DNA from: Paludibacteraceae bacterium
Lineage (GTDB): Bacteria; Bacteroidota; Bacteroidia; Bacteroidales; Paludibacteraceae
DNA length: 64,000 bases
Assembly (NCBI GenBank): GCA_017646805.1
Contig: JAGCLW010000014.1
Span: forward strand, 23,817-87,816
Reading direction: 5' to 3'
Shown: positions 1 to 7,932 of the stretch, piece by piece
Layout: every line of letters begins with the position of its first letter
Position numbering within the stretch: the stretch's first letter is position 1
The notes under the pieces: model-generated
The model's database searches: none
What the model saw: only the letters and a program-made list of their open reading frames with translations
What the model was told of the DNA's origin: nothing
Position numbers and translations under genes: made by a program

Positions 1-2
1 AA

Positions 3-359
3 TTAGCATTAGACATCAATCCTCGTCTAAAAACCGATCTAAACGAAGTTACCGCAATTATAAAAATAGAACGAACAACAGAAAAATCATTAGAAATTCC
101 AATCAACATAATCAATGTACCTCAAGGTACAATCGTACGAATTTTTCCTTCCGTCGCAAAAGTTACATTTATGGTTGGACTTTCTCATTACAAAAAAATT
201 ACGGCACAAGATTTCTCGCTCACATTGGATTATCTCCAATTGCAAAGCACAACAGACAATGACATTACCAAAGGAAAACTAAATATTTCGACCAAACACC
301 CTTTTGTAAAATCAATACGGTTATCACCAAACGAAGTAGATTATGTCATCGAACAATAA
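3..359 (+). CDS. YbbR-like (CdaR-type) domain protein, C-terminal part
   Basis: The reading frame is open from the window's left edge to TAA at 357-359, giving about 118 C-terminal residues; the start lies outside the window. The sequence is beta-rich and has the look of YbbR repeats (short strands with a conserved P.G..V.IFP..V.V pattern near residues 38-55 of this fragment). In Bacteroidota a YbbR-like gene is commonly found directly before coaE, and here the two overlap by 17 nt, which supports the call. YbbR/CdaR proteins are membrane-anchored extracytoplasmic proteins; the anchor would be in the missing N-terminus. Function in this phylum is not established. The family call rests on context and weak pattern. 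Confidence 0.6.
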   Translation, partial: LALDINPRLKTDLNEVTAIIKIERTTEKSLEIPINIINVPQGTIVRIFPSVAKVTFMVGLSHYKKITAQDFSLTLDYLQLQSTTDNDITKGKLNISTKHPFVKSIRLSPNEVDYVIEQ

Positions 360-945
360 ACCAATAACCATTGGAATTACCGGAGGAATCGGAAGCGGAA
401 AAAGTACGGTCTGTCGGATATTAAAAAATATGAATTTGCCAATTTATGATGCAGATTCGCAAAGTAAAATTCTTTGCAACACAAATTTCAAACTCAAGTT
501 TGCTCTTACCGAAAATTTTGGGACAACAATATACGATACGCAAGGAAATTTGGATCGACAAAAATTTGCTTCAATTATTTTTTCAAACACAGAATTGCTA
601 AACAAAGCAAATAACATTATACATCCAATTGTTAGCGAAGACTTTCTGAAATGGAAACTACAACAAAATTCGCCAATCGTCATTGTTGAAAGTGCCATTC
701 TATGTTTTTGCGAATTGAAAAATAAAGTAGATAAAATTCTTGTTGTTGTGGCAGAAAAAGAAACAAGAATTGAACGAGTGATGAAAAGATCAAATCTTAC
801 AAGAAACGAAGTTCTTTCTCGCATACAACACCAAATTTCGGAAAATGAATTGGTAAAGATGAGCGACTTCGTTGTTCAAAATAATCCTGATCAACTCCTT
901 ATTCCTCAAATCGAAACAATTATTTCTTCATTGATAAAACCCTAA
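343..945 (+). CDS. coaE: Dephospho-CoA kinase
   Basis: CoaE phosphorylates the 3'-hydroxyl of dephospho-CoA with ATP, the last step of coenzyme A synthesis, in the cytoplasm. The P-loop GGIGSGKS is at residues 14-21, followed by the family DAD motif near residue 37 in the stretch leading to the lid region. The length of 200 aa is normal for the family. The start overlaps the end of the YbbR-like gene by 17 nt, so the two are probably co-transcribed and translationally coupled. A strong hairpin terminator follows immediately at 948-980. The call is firm. Confidence 0.95.
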   Translation: MSSNNKPITIGITGGIGSGKSTVCRILKNMNLPIYDADSQSKILCNTNFKLKFALTENFGTTIYDTQGNLDRQKFASIIFSNTELLNKANNIIHPIVSEDFLKWKLQQNSPIVIVESAILCFCELKNKVDKILVVVAEKETRIERVMKRSNLTRNEVLSRIQHQISENELVKMSDFVVQNNPDQLLIPQIETIISSLIKP

Positions 946-947
946 AA

Positions 948-980
948 AAAAAATCGTACATTTTAGTGTACGATTTTTTT
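948..980. terminator. Bidirectional rho-independent terminator between coaE and rlmD
   Basis: An inverted repeat (AAATCGTACA at 951-960 and TGTACGATTT at 967-976, loop of 6) is flanked by an A-run on the left and a T-run on the right. It can therefore stop transcription from coaE on the plus strand and from rlmD on the minus strand. Confidence 0.85.
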
Positions 981-986
981 ATTTTT

Positions 987-2396
987 TTATCTTTTTTCCA
1001 ACAACACAACATTTTCTACATGATGCGTATGAGGAAACATATCAACCGGTTGAACCTTCATTACTTTATATTTTTCGTCAAGCAAAGCAAGATCTCTTGC
1101 TTGTGTCGCAGGATTGCAACTAACGTAAACAATTCGTTTTGGAGTTGCAAATAAAATGGTATTTATCACATCTTCGTGCATTCCGGCACGTGGAGGATCT
1201 GTTATGATAACATCTGGCGAACCATGTTGATTGATAAATTCTTGAGTCAAAATATCTTTCATATCTCCCGCAAAAAACAACGTATTCTTCAATCCATTCA
1301 ATGTTGCATTTTCTTTTGCATCTTCGATTGCTTCCGGAACATACTCGATACCAATCACTTTTTTACACGAACGAGCAATAAAATTAGCTATCGTTCCCGT
1401 TCCCGTATATAAATCATAAACCAATTCTTCGCCCGTAAAATTAGCAAAATCACGCACAACTTTATACAATTCGTATGCTTGCAAACTATTCGTTTGATAA
1501 AATGATTTTGGTCCAACCTTAAACTTCAATCCTTCCATTTCTTCTTCAATAAAATCTTTCCCGGCATAAACAACAACTTCCTGATCCATAATCGTATCAT
1601 TTGCCTTTTGATTGATGACATAAAGCAACGATGTAATTTCTGGAAAAGTATTTTTCAAATGTTCCATCAACAAATTGATTTGCTCCATTTTTTTCTCATA
1701 AAACACAACGATCAACATTTTTTCTCCCGTTGAAGCTGTGCGAATGATAAGATTACGCAACAATCCTCCCTTGTTTCTCAAATCAAAAAACGTCAAACTA
1801 TTCATCAATGCAAAATTTTTCACATCAAGACGTACCTGATTAGAAAATTCTTCTTGCAAATAACATTTTTTTATATCAAGCACTTTGTCAAACAATTTCG
1901 GAATATGAAATCCAAGACCATTCGTCTCAACTTCAACTCCTTGACTTGCATCAAGTTCTTCATAAGTCATCCAACGTTTATTGGAAAATGTAAATTCCAA
2001 CTTATTTCGATAATATTGCGTTTGACGCGAACCAAGAATCGGCATAAATTCCGGCAATTCCACTTTCCCGATACGCTCCAAATTATCCTTTACTTGTCTT
2101 TGTTTGTACGCAATTTGCATTTCATACGGAACATGTTGCCACTTGCAACCTCCACACACACCAAAATGTTCGCAAAAAGGAGTTACTCTATTCGGAGATT
2201 CACTGACCATCTTCACCACACGTCCTTCCATATACGCATTTTTTTTACGCGTAATCTGAAGATCAACCACATCACCAGGACAAACATGAGAAACAAAAAT
2301 CACTTTCCCTTCGTGTTTTGCAATCGCCATTCCTTCGGCGGCAAAATCAATAATCTCTACATTTTCTAAAATTGGATATTGTTTCTTTTTTCGCAT
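987..2396 (-). CDS. rlmD: 23S rRNA (uracil-5-)-methyltransferase, RumA/RlmD family
   Basis: This is an SAM-dependent enzyme that makes 5-methyluridine in 23S rRNA. The 469-aa protein has an N-terminal TRAM-like region (about residues 10-65), then a CX5CX2C cluster (C75, C81, C84) which with a later Cys would bind the [4Fe-4S] cluster of this family. The C-terminal methyltransferase domain shows YDLYTGTGTI, the DPPRAGMHEDV motif and the catalytic-cysteine motif VSCNP. It is a single gene between a shared terminator and its own promoter. Family members modify U1939, U747 or both; which applies here cannot be told from the sequence. Confidence 0.88.
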   Translation of the reverse strand: MRKKKQYPILENVEIIDFAAEGMAIAKHEGKVIFVSHVCPGDVVDLQITRKKNAYMEGRVVKMVSESPNRVTPFCEHFGVCGGCKWQHVPYEMQIAYKQRQVKDNLERIGKVELPEFMPILGSRQTQYYRNKLEFTFSNKRWMTYEELDASQGVEVETNGLGFHIPKLFDKVLDIKKCYLQEEFSNQVRLDVKNFALMNSLTFFDLRNKGGLLRNLIIRTASTGEKMLIVVFYEKKMEQINLLMEHLKNTFPEITSLLYVINQKANDTIMDQEVVVYAGKDFIEEEMEGLKFKVGPKSFYQTNSLQAYELYKVVRDFANFTGEELVYDLYTGTGTIANFIARSCKKVIGIEYVPEAIEDAKENATLNGLKNTLFFAGDMKDILTQEFINQHGSPDVIITDPPRAGMHEDVINTILFATPKRIVYVSCNPATQARDLALLDEKYKVMKVQPVDMFPHTHHVENVVLLEKR

Positions 2397-2445
2397 AACA
2401 AAATATATAATTCATTAAAAATACACTTCTTTTTTTTCAGGGTTG

Positions 2446-2453
2446 CAAAGATA
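2446..2453 (-). promoter_or_regulatory. Bacteroidota -7 box for rlmD
   Basis: On the minus strand this reads TATCTTTG, a match to the TAnnTTTG -7 consensus of this phylum. It lies about 50 nt upstream of the rlmD start. A good -33 element at the usual spacing is not obvious. Confidence 0.6.
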
Positions 2454-2492
2454 CAAAAAAAGAGATAAAATCACTTTATATCAAAATTTTAT

Positions 2493-2500
2493 TATATTTG
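2493..2500 (+). promoter_or_regulatory. Bacteroidota -7 box for the 2545 gene
   Basis: TATATTTG matches TAnnTTTG and is followed by a 5' leader of about 40 nt before the ATG at 2545. It is divergent from the rlmD promoter and only about 40 bp away from it. The -33 region is degenerate. Confidence 0.65.
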
Positions 2501-2544
2501 CACTGATATAAATTTATTTTTTAAACTAAAAAAACATATTTATC

Positions 2545-3123
2545 ATGAAAAAAATTTTAATTTCAATTTGCCTCACATTGGCGACACTTGTTTCTGTTGC
2601 CCAAAATTCAGAACACTTAAAATTTAAAGGAGTCCCAATCAACGGAACACTTTCTGAATTTGTAAAAAAAATGCAAAATGCCGGATTTTCTTTCATCGGC
2701 AATGAAGACGGAACCTCTTTCTTACGAGGAGATTTTGCAGGATTCAAAGGTTGTATCATCGGAGTTTCTACAATCAAAAACGTAAACGTTGTAAATTCTA
2801 TTGGAGTCATATTTCCTATGCGAGAAACTTGGAGCGACCTCGAAAGCGATTATAATCAATTAAAATCGATGCTGACTCAAAAATACGGAGAACCGGCAAA
2901 TGTCATAGAAACTTTTCAAGGATTATTGATAAATTCCAACGACGATAAATTAAGAGATTTAGAATATGATCGTTGTACTTATCAAACAACATTTGAAACA
3001 AAAAACGGTGACATTCAGTTATCTTTAGAAAAAGGAGATAGTTTTCAATATTTCGTACTTTTGAAATATTTTGATAAAATAAACACTCAAACAGTTGAAA
3101 ATGCGGCAATTGATGATTTGTAA
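2545..3123 (+). CDS. Small secreted protein of unknown function
   Basis: I do not recognise a named family. The 192-aa product begins with a typical Sec signal peptide (MKK, hydrophobic core, cleavage after about residue 19 at SVA-Q), so it should reach the periplasm. The mature part is a mixed alpha/beta sequence of about 170 residues with few cysteines and no lipobox. The pattern VPINGTLSEFVKKMQ followed by a long central strand region resembles the small secreted 'hypothetical' proteins common in Bacteroides, but that gives no function. It is monocistronic, with its own promoter at 2493 and a terminator at 3144. Confidence 0.75.
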   Translation: MKKILISICLTLATLVSVAQNSEHLKFKGVPINGTLSEFVKKMQNAGFSFIGNEDGTSFLRGDFAGFKGCIIGVSTIKNVNVVNSIGVIFPMRETWSDLESDYNQLKSMLTQKYGEPANVIETFQGLLINSNDDKLRDLEYDRCTYQTTFETKNGDIQLSLEKGDSFQYFVLLKYFDKINTQTVENAAIDDL

Positions 3124-3143
3124 AATCATTTAATTTGCAAAGA

Positions 3144-3178
3144 CAAAAAAAGACGAAAAAATTTTTTCGTCTTTTTTT
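3144..3178. terminator. Bidirectional terminator
   Basis: An A-run, GACG, A-run / T-run, CGTC, T-run palindrome sits between the converging 2545 gene and the TPM gene ending at 3206. The symmetric A and T tracts allow it to work on both strands. Confidence 0.75.
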
Positions 3179-3205
3179 ATTTTACTTTTTTATAGAAAAA
3201 TAACT

Positions 3206-4009
3206 TTACCAACTTCCGCCGGCTCCGCCTCCACCAAAACCTCCGCCTCCAAATCCGCCAAAACCACCGGAAAATCCTCCACTTCCGCCACTATATCCTC
3301 GTCCTCCTCTTCCAAACAAAGAACCCAATGCCATAGCAGCAAGAATATCGTCGTTTCCATACGTTGTGTGTCCGCCGCCAAAAGGATTTGAACCATCGCC
3401 TTTCTTTCCATTATTACGACGGTTGGAAATAATCAAAAAAACAACCATAATAACCACAACAAAAATTACAAAAAGAATATTTCCATTTTCCATTTGGCGT
3501 GCTACAGAATATTCTCCGGAAGCCATTGTTGCCATTTTTTGTACGGCCGTCATCGTTCCTTCAAAATATCTATTTTGCTTAAAATACGGAATAAGAATTT
3601 GTTGCACAATATTATGACACACGGCATCAGTCAAAACTCCTTCCAATCCATACCCTACAGCGATAAAAACTTCTTCTCTATCACTTGATGTCAATTTAGG
3701 TTTGATGAGCAACAATACTCCATTATCATTTTCTTTCGTACCTATTCCCCATTCATGAGCCACTTCCGTTGCATATTGAGAAGGCGACATATCCAACAAA
3801 TCTGTAGTTGTCAAAACACAAATCTGATTTGAAGTAGAATCATCAACCATCACCAAAAAATTCTCCATTATAGTTTTTTCTTTTTCAGAAAAAATCCCCG
3901 CCATGTCATTTACCAATCGTGCAGGAGAAGGTCTTTGAGGAAGATTATTTGCCAACAAACCTATTGCTGTACAAAAAAACAAAACATATACAGAAATACA
4001 TTTTTTCAT
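3206..4009 (-). CDS. Secreted TPM-domain protein with glycine-rich tail (YgcG type)
   Basis: A TPM-domain protein (phosphatase/chaperone-like fold, function in bacteria uncertain). I place the start at the ATG at 4007-4009 rather than at 4051, because that gives a clean signal peptide (MKKCISVYVLFF...) and a GGAGGA Shine-Dalgarno sequence sits 8 nt upstream at 4018-4023. This makes 267 aa. The order is: signal peptide, TPM domain (about residues 20-165), a transmembrane helix of the VVIMVVFLII type, then a tail of Gly/Ser/Phe-rich repeats ending GGSW. Tails like this are typical of YgcG proteins. It follows the second TPM gene by 4 nt and LemA just before, an arrangement common in bacteria (LemA with TPM proteins). 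Confidence 0.85.
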   Translation of the reverse strand: MKKCISVYVLFFCTAIGLLANNLPQRPSPARLVNDMAGIFSEKEKTIMENFLVMVDDSTSNQICVLTTTDLLDMSPSQYATEVAHEWGIGTKENDNGVLLLIKPKLTSSDREEVFIAVGYGLEGVLTDAVCHNIVQQILIPYFKQNRYFEGTMTAVQKMATMASGEYSVARQMENGNILFVIFVVVIMVVFLIISNRRNNGKKGDGSNPFGGGHTTYGNDDILAAMALGSLFGRGGRGYSGGSGGFSGGFGGFGGGGFGGGGAGGSW

Positions 4010-4013
4010 AAAA

Positions 4014-4454
4014 TCAGTCCTCCGAAAATGAAATTTCATTATCCAATTCATTTACATCATCTGCCGATATTGGAAAATGTTGTTGCAATTGTTCTCCCGC
4101 TTTCCGAATCGCATCACACAATCCTTCGCAATAATTTTCTTTAGCAAATTCTGTCCGGATATTTGCATAAATTTGATCCCAAAAATTCGCCGGAACTTTA
4201 TCGTTGATTCCTTTGTCTCCTATGACGGCAAACAAGCGATCTTTTATCGAAAGATAAAATAGAACTCCGTTGCGAAGAGCTGTTTTTTGCATTCCCAACT
4301 TATCAAATAGCTGAACCGTTCGCTCTTCCAATGAAGAAGGACATCGAGAATCTATATGAAGTCGAATTTCTCCTGATGTAAGTTTTTCTGCCTCAACAAT
4401 TGCTTGCTCTATACGTTGTTGTTCTTCAAGAGAAAAGAAATTTTTTACAGACAT
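4014..4454 (-). CDS. Cytoplasmic TPM-domain protein
   Basis: A second TPM-family protein without a signal peptide. The best start is the ATG at 4452-4454 (MSVKNFFSLEEQQ), giving 146 aa; an upstream ATG at 4514 would add 20 residues of unconvincing sequence. Family pattern: a GEIRLHID strand near the N-terminus, then a helix and a GVLFYLSIKDRLFAVIGDKGIN segment, which is the hallmark central strand of TPM domains. The gene lies between lemA and the secreted TPM gene, with 4 nt to the latter, so the three are very probably co-translated. The biochemical role is unknown. Confidence 0.82.
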   Translation of the reverse strand: MSVKNFFSLEEQQRIEQAIVEAEKLTSGEIRLHIDSRCPSSLEERTVQLFDKLGMQKTALRNGVLFYLSIKDRLFAVIGDKGINDKVPANFWDQIYANIRTEFAKENYCEGLCDAIRKAGEQLQQHFPISADDVNELDNEISFSED

Positions 4455-4542
4455 ACGCTTTATTTTGTAACAAATAGGGAAACAAAAAAATATTTCATTT
4501 TCATGTCTCCCCAATAAATTTTTTTCTTATACAAAAATGTTT

Positions 4543-5121
4543 TTAGAATTGAACTTCCGGAACCGCCCGTTCTGACTCTGAAACTTCAAAATAATTTCGT
4601 TTTTCAAATCCAAAAAATGAATACGGAATCGTACGAATTTTCTTATTAAATTCTCCACATGCCTCGTTATAACGTTTGCGTTCTACTGTTATACGATTTT
4701 CGGTTCCTTCCAACTCGCTTTGCAATTGAAGAAAATTCTGATTCGCTTTTAAATCCGGATAATTTTCACTGACTGCCATCAAACGACCAAGAGCTGCTCC
4801 AATTCCATCTTGTGCATTTGCAAATGCTTGCAATTGTTCCGGCGTTGCCGTTGTCGGGTCAATGGTAATTGATGTGGCTTTTGCACGAGCCGCAATTACA
4901 TTTTCCAACGTTTGAGATTCGTGAGCCGCATAACCTTTTACGACATTTACAAGATTAGGAATAAGATCTGCACGACGCTTATAAACGTTATCTACTTGTG
5001 CCCATTTTTCCGTCACATTTTCATCCATTTTTACTAATGAATTATACGCAGAAATTCCCCAAAATATAGCAATAACAAATACTGCTACGATAGATAAGAT
5101 AATAATTGTAGATTTTTTCAT
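4543..5121 (-). CDS. lemA: LemA family protein
   Basis: A 192-aa LemA protein: one N-terminal transmembrane helix (about residues 5-25), then a long helical domain with the family features YNSLV..DE.V...W.QVDN...RR.DLIPNLV near residues 26-58 and FFGFEKRNYFE near the C-terminus. LemA proteins are membrane-anchored with most of the chain outside the cytoplasm; their function is not settled. The gene is followed by two TPM-domain genes, a known association. It sits in the middle of a probable minus-strand operon from 9963 to 3206. Confidence 0.92.
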   Translation of the reverse strand: MKKSTIIILSIVAVFVIAIFWGISAYNSLVKMDENVTEKWAQVDNVYKRRADLIPNLVNVVKGYAAHESQTLENVIAARAKATSITIDPTTATPEQLQAFANAQDGIGAALGRLMAVSENYPDLKANQNFLQLQSELEGTENRITVERKRYNEACGEFNKKIRTIPYSFFGFEKRNYFEVSESERAVPEVQF

Positions 5122-5137
5122 AATAAAAAATATAATT

Positions 5138-6592
5138 TTAATTTAAACTTTCTCGAATAATCAAAAGAATATCTCCTTCTATAATTGGCAACGTTCCATT
5201 TGGAACCAAAACCCGATCTTTTCGTTTTACCATCATCACTAACGCTCCGGCAGGCAATTTCATATCCCTTAATGTATTTCCTTTTTCCAACATTGAAGAT
5301 GTCACATCCATTTCTATCAATTCAGAACCAACGTCTTCTGGTAATTCTACACCAAAAACATTACCTTCTTTTTCCATCGGAGACGATAACGATAAATAAT
5401 TTGCCAATTTCTTTATCGTAGTACCTTGTATCACAAGCGAAAGAATCGTAATAAAAAATACTATATTAAAAATTTGTTTCGCTCCTTCAATCTCCGCCAC
5501 GACAGGATATGTTGCAAAAATAATTGGCACTGCTCCTCGAAGACCTACCCAAGAAACAAATAACTTGCTTTTAAATTGAAATCGATTACCAAATGGCAAA
5601 AAGGTTAAAAAGACACTCAACGGACGACCTATTACAATCATAAATATTCCTATCAACAATGCCATCGGTGCGATACGAAGCATTTCGTGCGGATTGACCA
5701 AAAGACCCAAACAGAGAAACATTACGATTTGAAACAACCAAGACAGTCCGTCCATAAACGTGTTAATCTCTTTTCGATTTTTCACCTTATGATTACCAAC
5801 CATTACTCCCGCAATATACACAGCTAAATATCCATTTCCATTCAACAAATCGGTGAAAGAAAAAGTAAAAAATACAAATGCCAAAAGCATAATCGGATAC
5901 AAAGCTTGATTGTCAATATTCAATCGATTCAAAATCAATACAGCCAATTTTCCTAACAAATAACCGAAAATTACACCGACCGAAAATTGAATAATAAACG
6001 AAAGAAAAACATCTCCTATTGATTTGTCTCCGAAAGAAATTAAATCAATTAAAACGATTGTCAACATATATGCCATCGGATCGTTACTTCCACTTTCAAG
6101 CTCAAGCATAGGACGAAGACGATGTTTTAAATTGATATTTTGAGAACGCAAAATCGCAAAAACAGAAGCTGAATCGGTAGAAGACATTGTTGCGGCTAAC
6201 AACAACGACGTCAAAAGAGGAAATTGTATGTTTGTCCAAGAAAATCCTCCTAACCACCAAATAAATAGTCCGGTAAACAATGTGGTCAGAAGAACGCCAA
6301 CAGTTGAAAGAGAAATTCCCGCTGCAAGCACCGGACGAATATCCGCTATTTTTGTATCCATTCCGCCTGAAAACAAGATAATGGAAAGGGCTAACATTCC
6401 TATAAATTGTGCTTCTTCTACATTGTGAAATTGTATCCCCAAACCATCACTACCAAAAAACATTCCTACAAGCAAAAACAACAGCAATGTAGGAACACCA
6501 AAACGATACCCTGTTTTTCCAACGATAATACTGACAAAAAGTAGAATCGAGCCGATTAACAAAATATTACTTGCATCAAAATACATACACAA
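5138..6592 (-). CDS. CPA1-type potassium/proton antiporter with C-terminal TrkA-C domain
   Basis: A 484-aa inner-membrane cation/proton antiporter of the NhaP2/CvrA kind. About 12-13 hydrophobic helices cover residues 7-390, including SSTDSASVFAIL and ESGSNDPMAY, the ND-containing motif of CPA1 exchangers. The remaining ~80 residues form a soluble domain ending in EGDILLIIRES, the pattern of TrkA-C (RCK_C) regulatory domains. The family exchanges K+ (or Na+) for protons; which ion is used here is inferred only from the TrkA-C domain. Start may be the ATG at 6592 or the one two codons later (6586). It lies 34 nt after folA. Confidence 0.85.
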   Translation of the reverse strand: MCMYFDASNILLIGSILLFVSIIVGKTGYRFGVPTLLLFLLVGMFFGSDGLGIQFHNVEEAQFIGMLALSIILFSGGMDTKIADIRPVLAAGISLSTVGVLLTTLFTGLFIWWLGGFSWTNIQFPLLTSLLLAATMSSTDSASVFAILRSQNINLKHRLRPMLELESGSNDPMAYMLTIVLIDLISFGDKSIGDVFLSFIIQFSVGVIFGYLLGKLAVLILNRLNIDNQALYPIMLLAFVFFTFSFTDLLNGNGYLAVYIAGVMVGNHKVKNRKEINTFMDGLSWLFQIVMFLCLGLLVNPHEMLRIAPMALLIGIFMIVIGRPLSVFLTFLPFGNRFQFKSKLFVSWVGLRGAVPIIFATYPVVAEIEGAKQIFNIVFFITILSLVIQGTTIKKLANYLSLSSPMEKEGNVFGVELPEDVGSELIEMDVTSSMLEKGNTLRDMKLPAGALVMMVKRKDRVLVPNGTLPIIEGDILLIIRESLN

Positions 6593-6626
6593 TTAAAATA
6601 TTCAAAATCTCCTCCAAAAGTAAAAT

Positions 6627-7121
6627 TTATTTTCGTTGAAAATTGACAAAAGCAAACGAATGTGGACATTTTTCCGATGAAGCGTGCCGTTCGCAAAATG
6701 TTGCTTCCCAATCTGATTGATCTATTTCCGGAAAAAACGTATCCGCTTCCGGAAATTCAGCATCTATTTGCGTCAAATATAGTCGATCTGACAATGGTAA
6801 CGCTTGTGTATAAACTGTCGCTCCTCCAATAATAAAAACTTCTTCTTCTCCATCACATTTCAAAAAAATATCTTCAATATTTCGTATTCCTTCACAACCC
6901 TCAGGAAGTGTTTCCGGACGTGATGTTAAGACTAAATTTCGGCGATTAGGAAGTGGATTTCCTCCGGGCAACGATTCCAATGTGCGACGACCCATCACAA
7001 CGGTGTGTCCCGTCGTCAATTCTTTAAATCGTTTCAAATCTCCGGGAATATGACACAACAAATTATTGTCTTTCCCAATTGCTAAATCTTTTGCAAGAGC
7101 AACAATGATAGAAATGATCAT
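6627..7121 (-). CDS. folA: Dihydrofolate reductase
   Basis: NADPH-dependent reduction of dihydrofolate to tetrahydrofolate, in the cytoplasm. The 164-aa protein has the family N-terminus (IVALAKDLAIGKDN), the catalytic acidic residue D28 in IPGDLKRFK, the VMGRRTLES NADPH-binding motif and IIGGATVY. Length is normal. It is 12 nt downstream of thyA, the usual pairing, since ThyA converts methylene-THF into the dihydrofolate that this enzyme recycles. Confidence is high. Confidence 0.95.
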   Translation of the reverse strand: MIISIIVALAKDLAIGKDNNLLCHIPGDLKRFKELTTGHTVVMGRRTLESLPGGNPLPNRRNLVLTSRPETLPEGCEGIRNIEDIFLKCDGEEEVFIIGGATVYTQALPLSDRLYLTQIDAEFPEADTFFPEIDQSDWEATFCERHASSEKCPHSFAFVNFQRK

Positions 7122-7133
7122 AACAACTAACTT

Positions 7134-7928
7134 TTATACAGAAACAATTCCTTTGATATGTGGATGAGATTCATAACCTACAAGAGAAAAGTCTTCAAAC
7201 TTATAATCAAATATAGATTTTACGTCGGGATTAAGTTCCATTTTAGGTAAAGAAAATGGTTCTCGAGACAATTGTAAATCTACTTGTTCGAGATGATTCA
7301 AATAAATATGAGCGTCTCCTAAAGTATGAATAAATTCTCCAGGTTGTAATCCAACTTCTTTTGCCATCATTAAAAGTAATAATGCGTAACTTGCAATATT
7401 AAAAGGTACACCAAGAAATACATCAGCACTGCGTTGATATAACTGAAGAGATAATTTTCCGTTTGCTACATAAAACTGAAAAAAAGCATGACAAGGAGGA
7501 AGATTCATATTGTCTAAATCACCTACATTCCATGAACTTACTATTATCCGTCGACTATTAGGATTATGTTTTAATGTATCTATAACTTGTGAAAGCTGGT
7601 CTATTGATCCTCCTTTGTAATCAGGCCACGATCTCCATTGATATCCATATATATGTCCTAAATCTCCATTCTCATCAGCCCATTCATTCCATATCCTTAC
7701 TCCATTTTCTTGAAGATATTTTACATTTGTGTCTCCGGATATAAACCACAATAATTCATGTATGATTGATTTTAAATGAAGTTTTTTTGTTGTTAGTATC
7801 GGAAATCCTTCTTCTAAATTAAACCTCATTTGATGTCCAAATACCGATATTGTACCGGTACCTGTTCTATCTCCTTTTTCTACTCCTTCTTTTCGTATTC
7901 TACGAAGTAATTCTAAATATTGTTTCAT
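7134..7928 (-). CDS. thyA: Thymidylate synthase
   Basis: Converts dUMP and methylene-THF to dTMP and dihydrofolate. The 264-aa length equals that of the E. coli enzyme, and the nucleophile C146 sits in [18 protein letters not shown] near residue 22, the [15 protein letters not shown] region and the [15 protein letters not shown] motif are intact. The gene is 4 nt after the PorE-like gene and 12 nt before folA. By eye it is a little more AT-rich, with more AGA and TAT codons than its neighbours, which may mean a separate history; this is a weak impression. Confidence 0.97.
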   Translation of the reverse strand: MKQYLELLRRIRKEGVEKGDRTGTGTISVFGHQMRFNLEEGFPILTTKKLHLKSIIHELLWFISGDTNVKYLQENGVRIWNEWADENGDLGHIYGYQWRSWPDYKGGSIDQLSQVIDTLKHNPNSRRIIVSSWNVGDLDNMNLPPCHAFFQFYVANGKLSLQLYQRSADVFLGVPFNIASYALLLLMMAKEVGLQPGEFIHTLGDAHIYLNHLEQVDLQLSREPFSLPKMELNPDVKSIFDYKFEDFSLVGYESHPHIKGIVSV

Positions 7929-7932
7929 GTTT

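Noticed and set aside
7134..7928. thyA as a recent horizontal acquisition
   Set aside because: The gene is slightly more AT-rich by eye, but its position next to folA is normal and the difference is too small to claim without a computed codon analysis.
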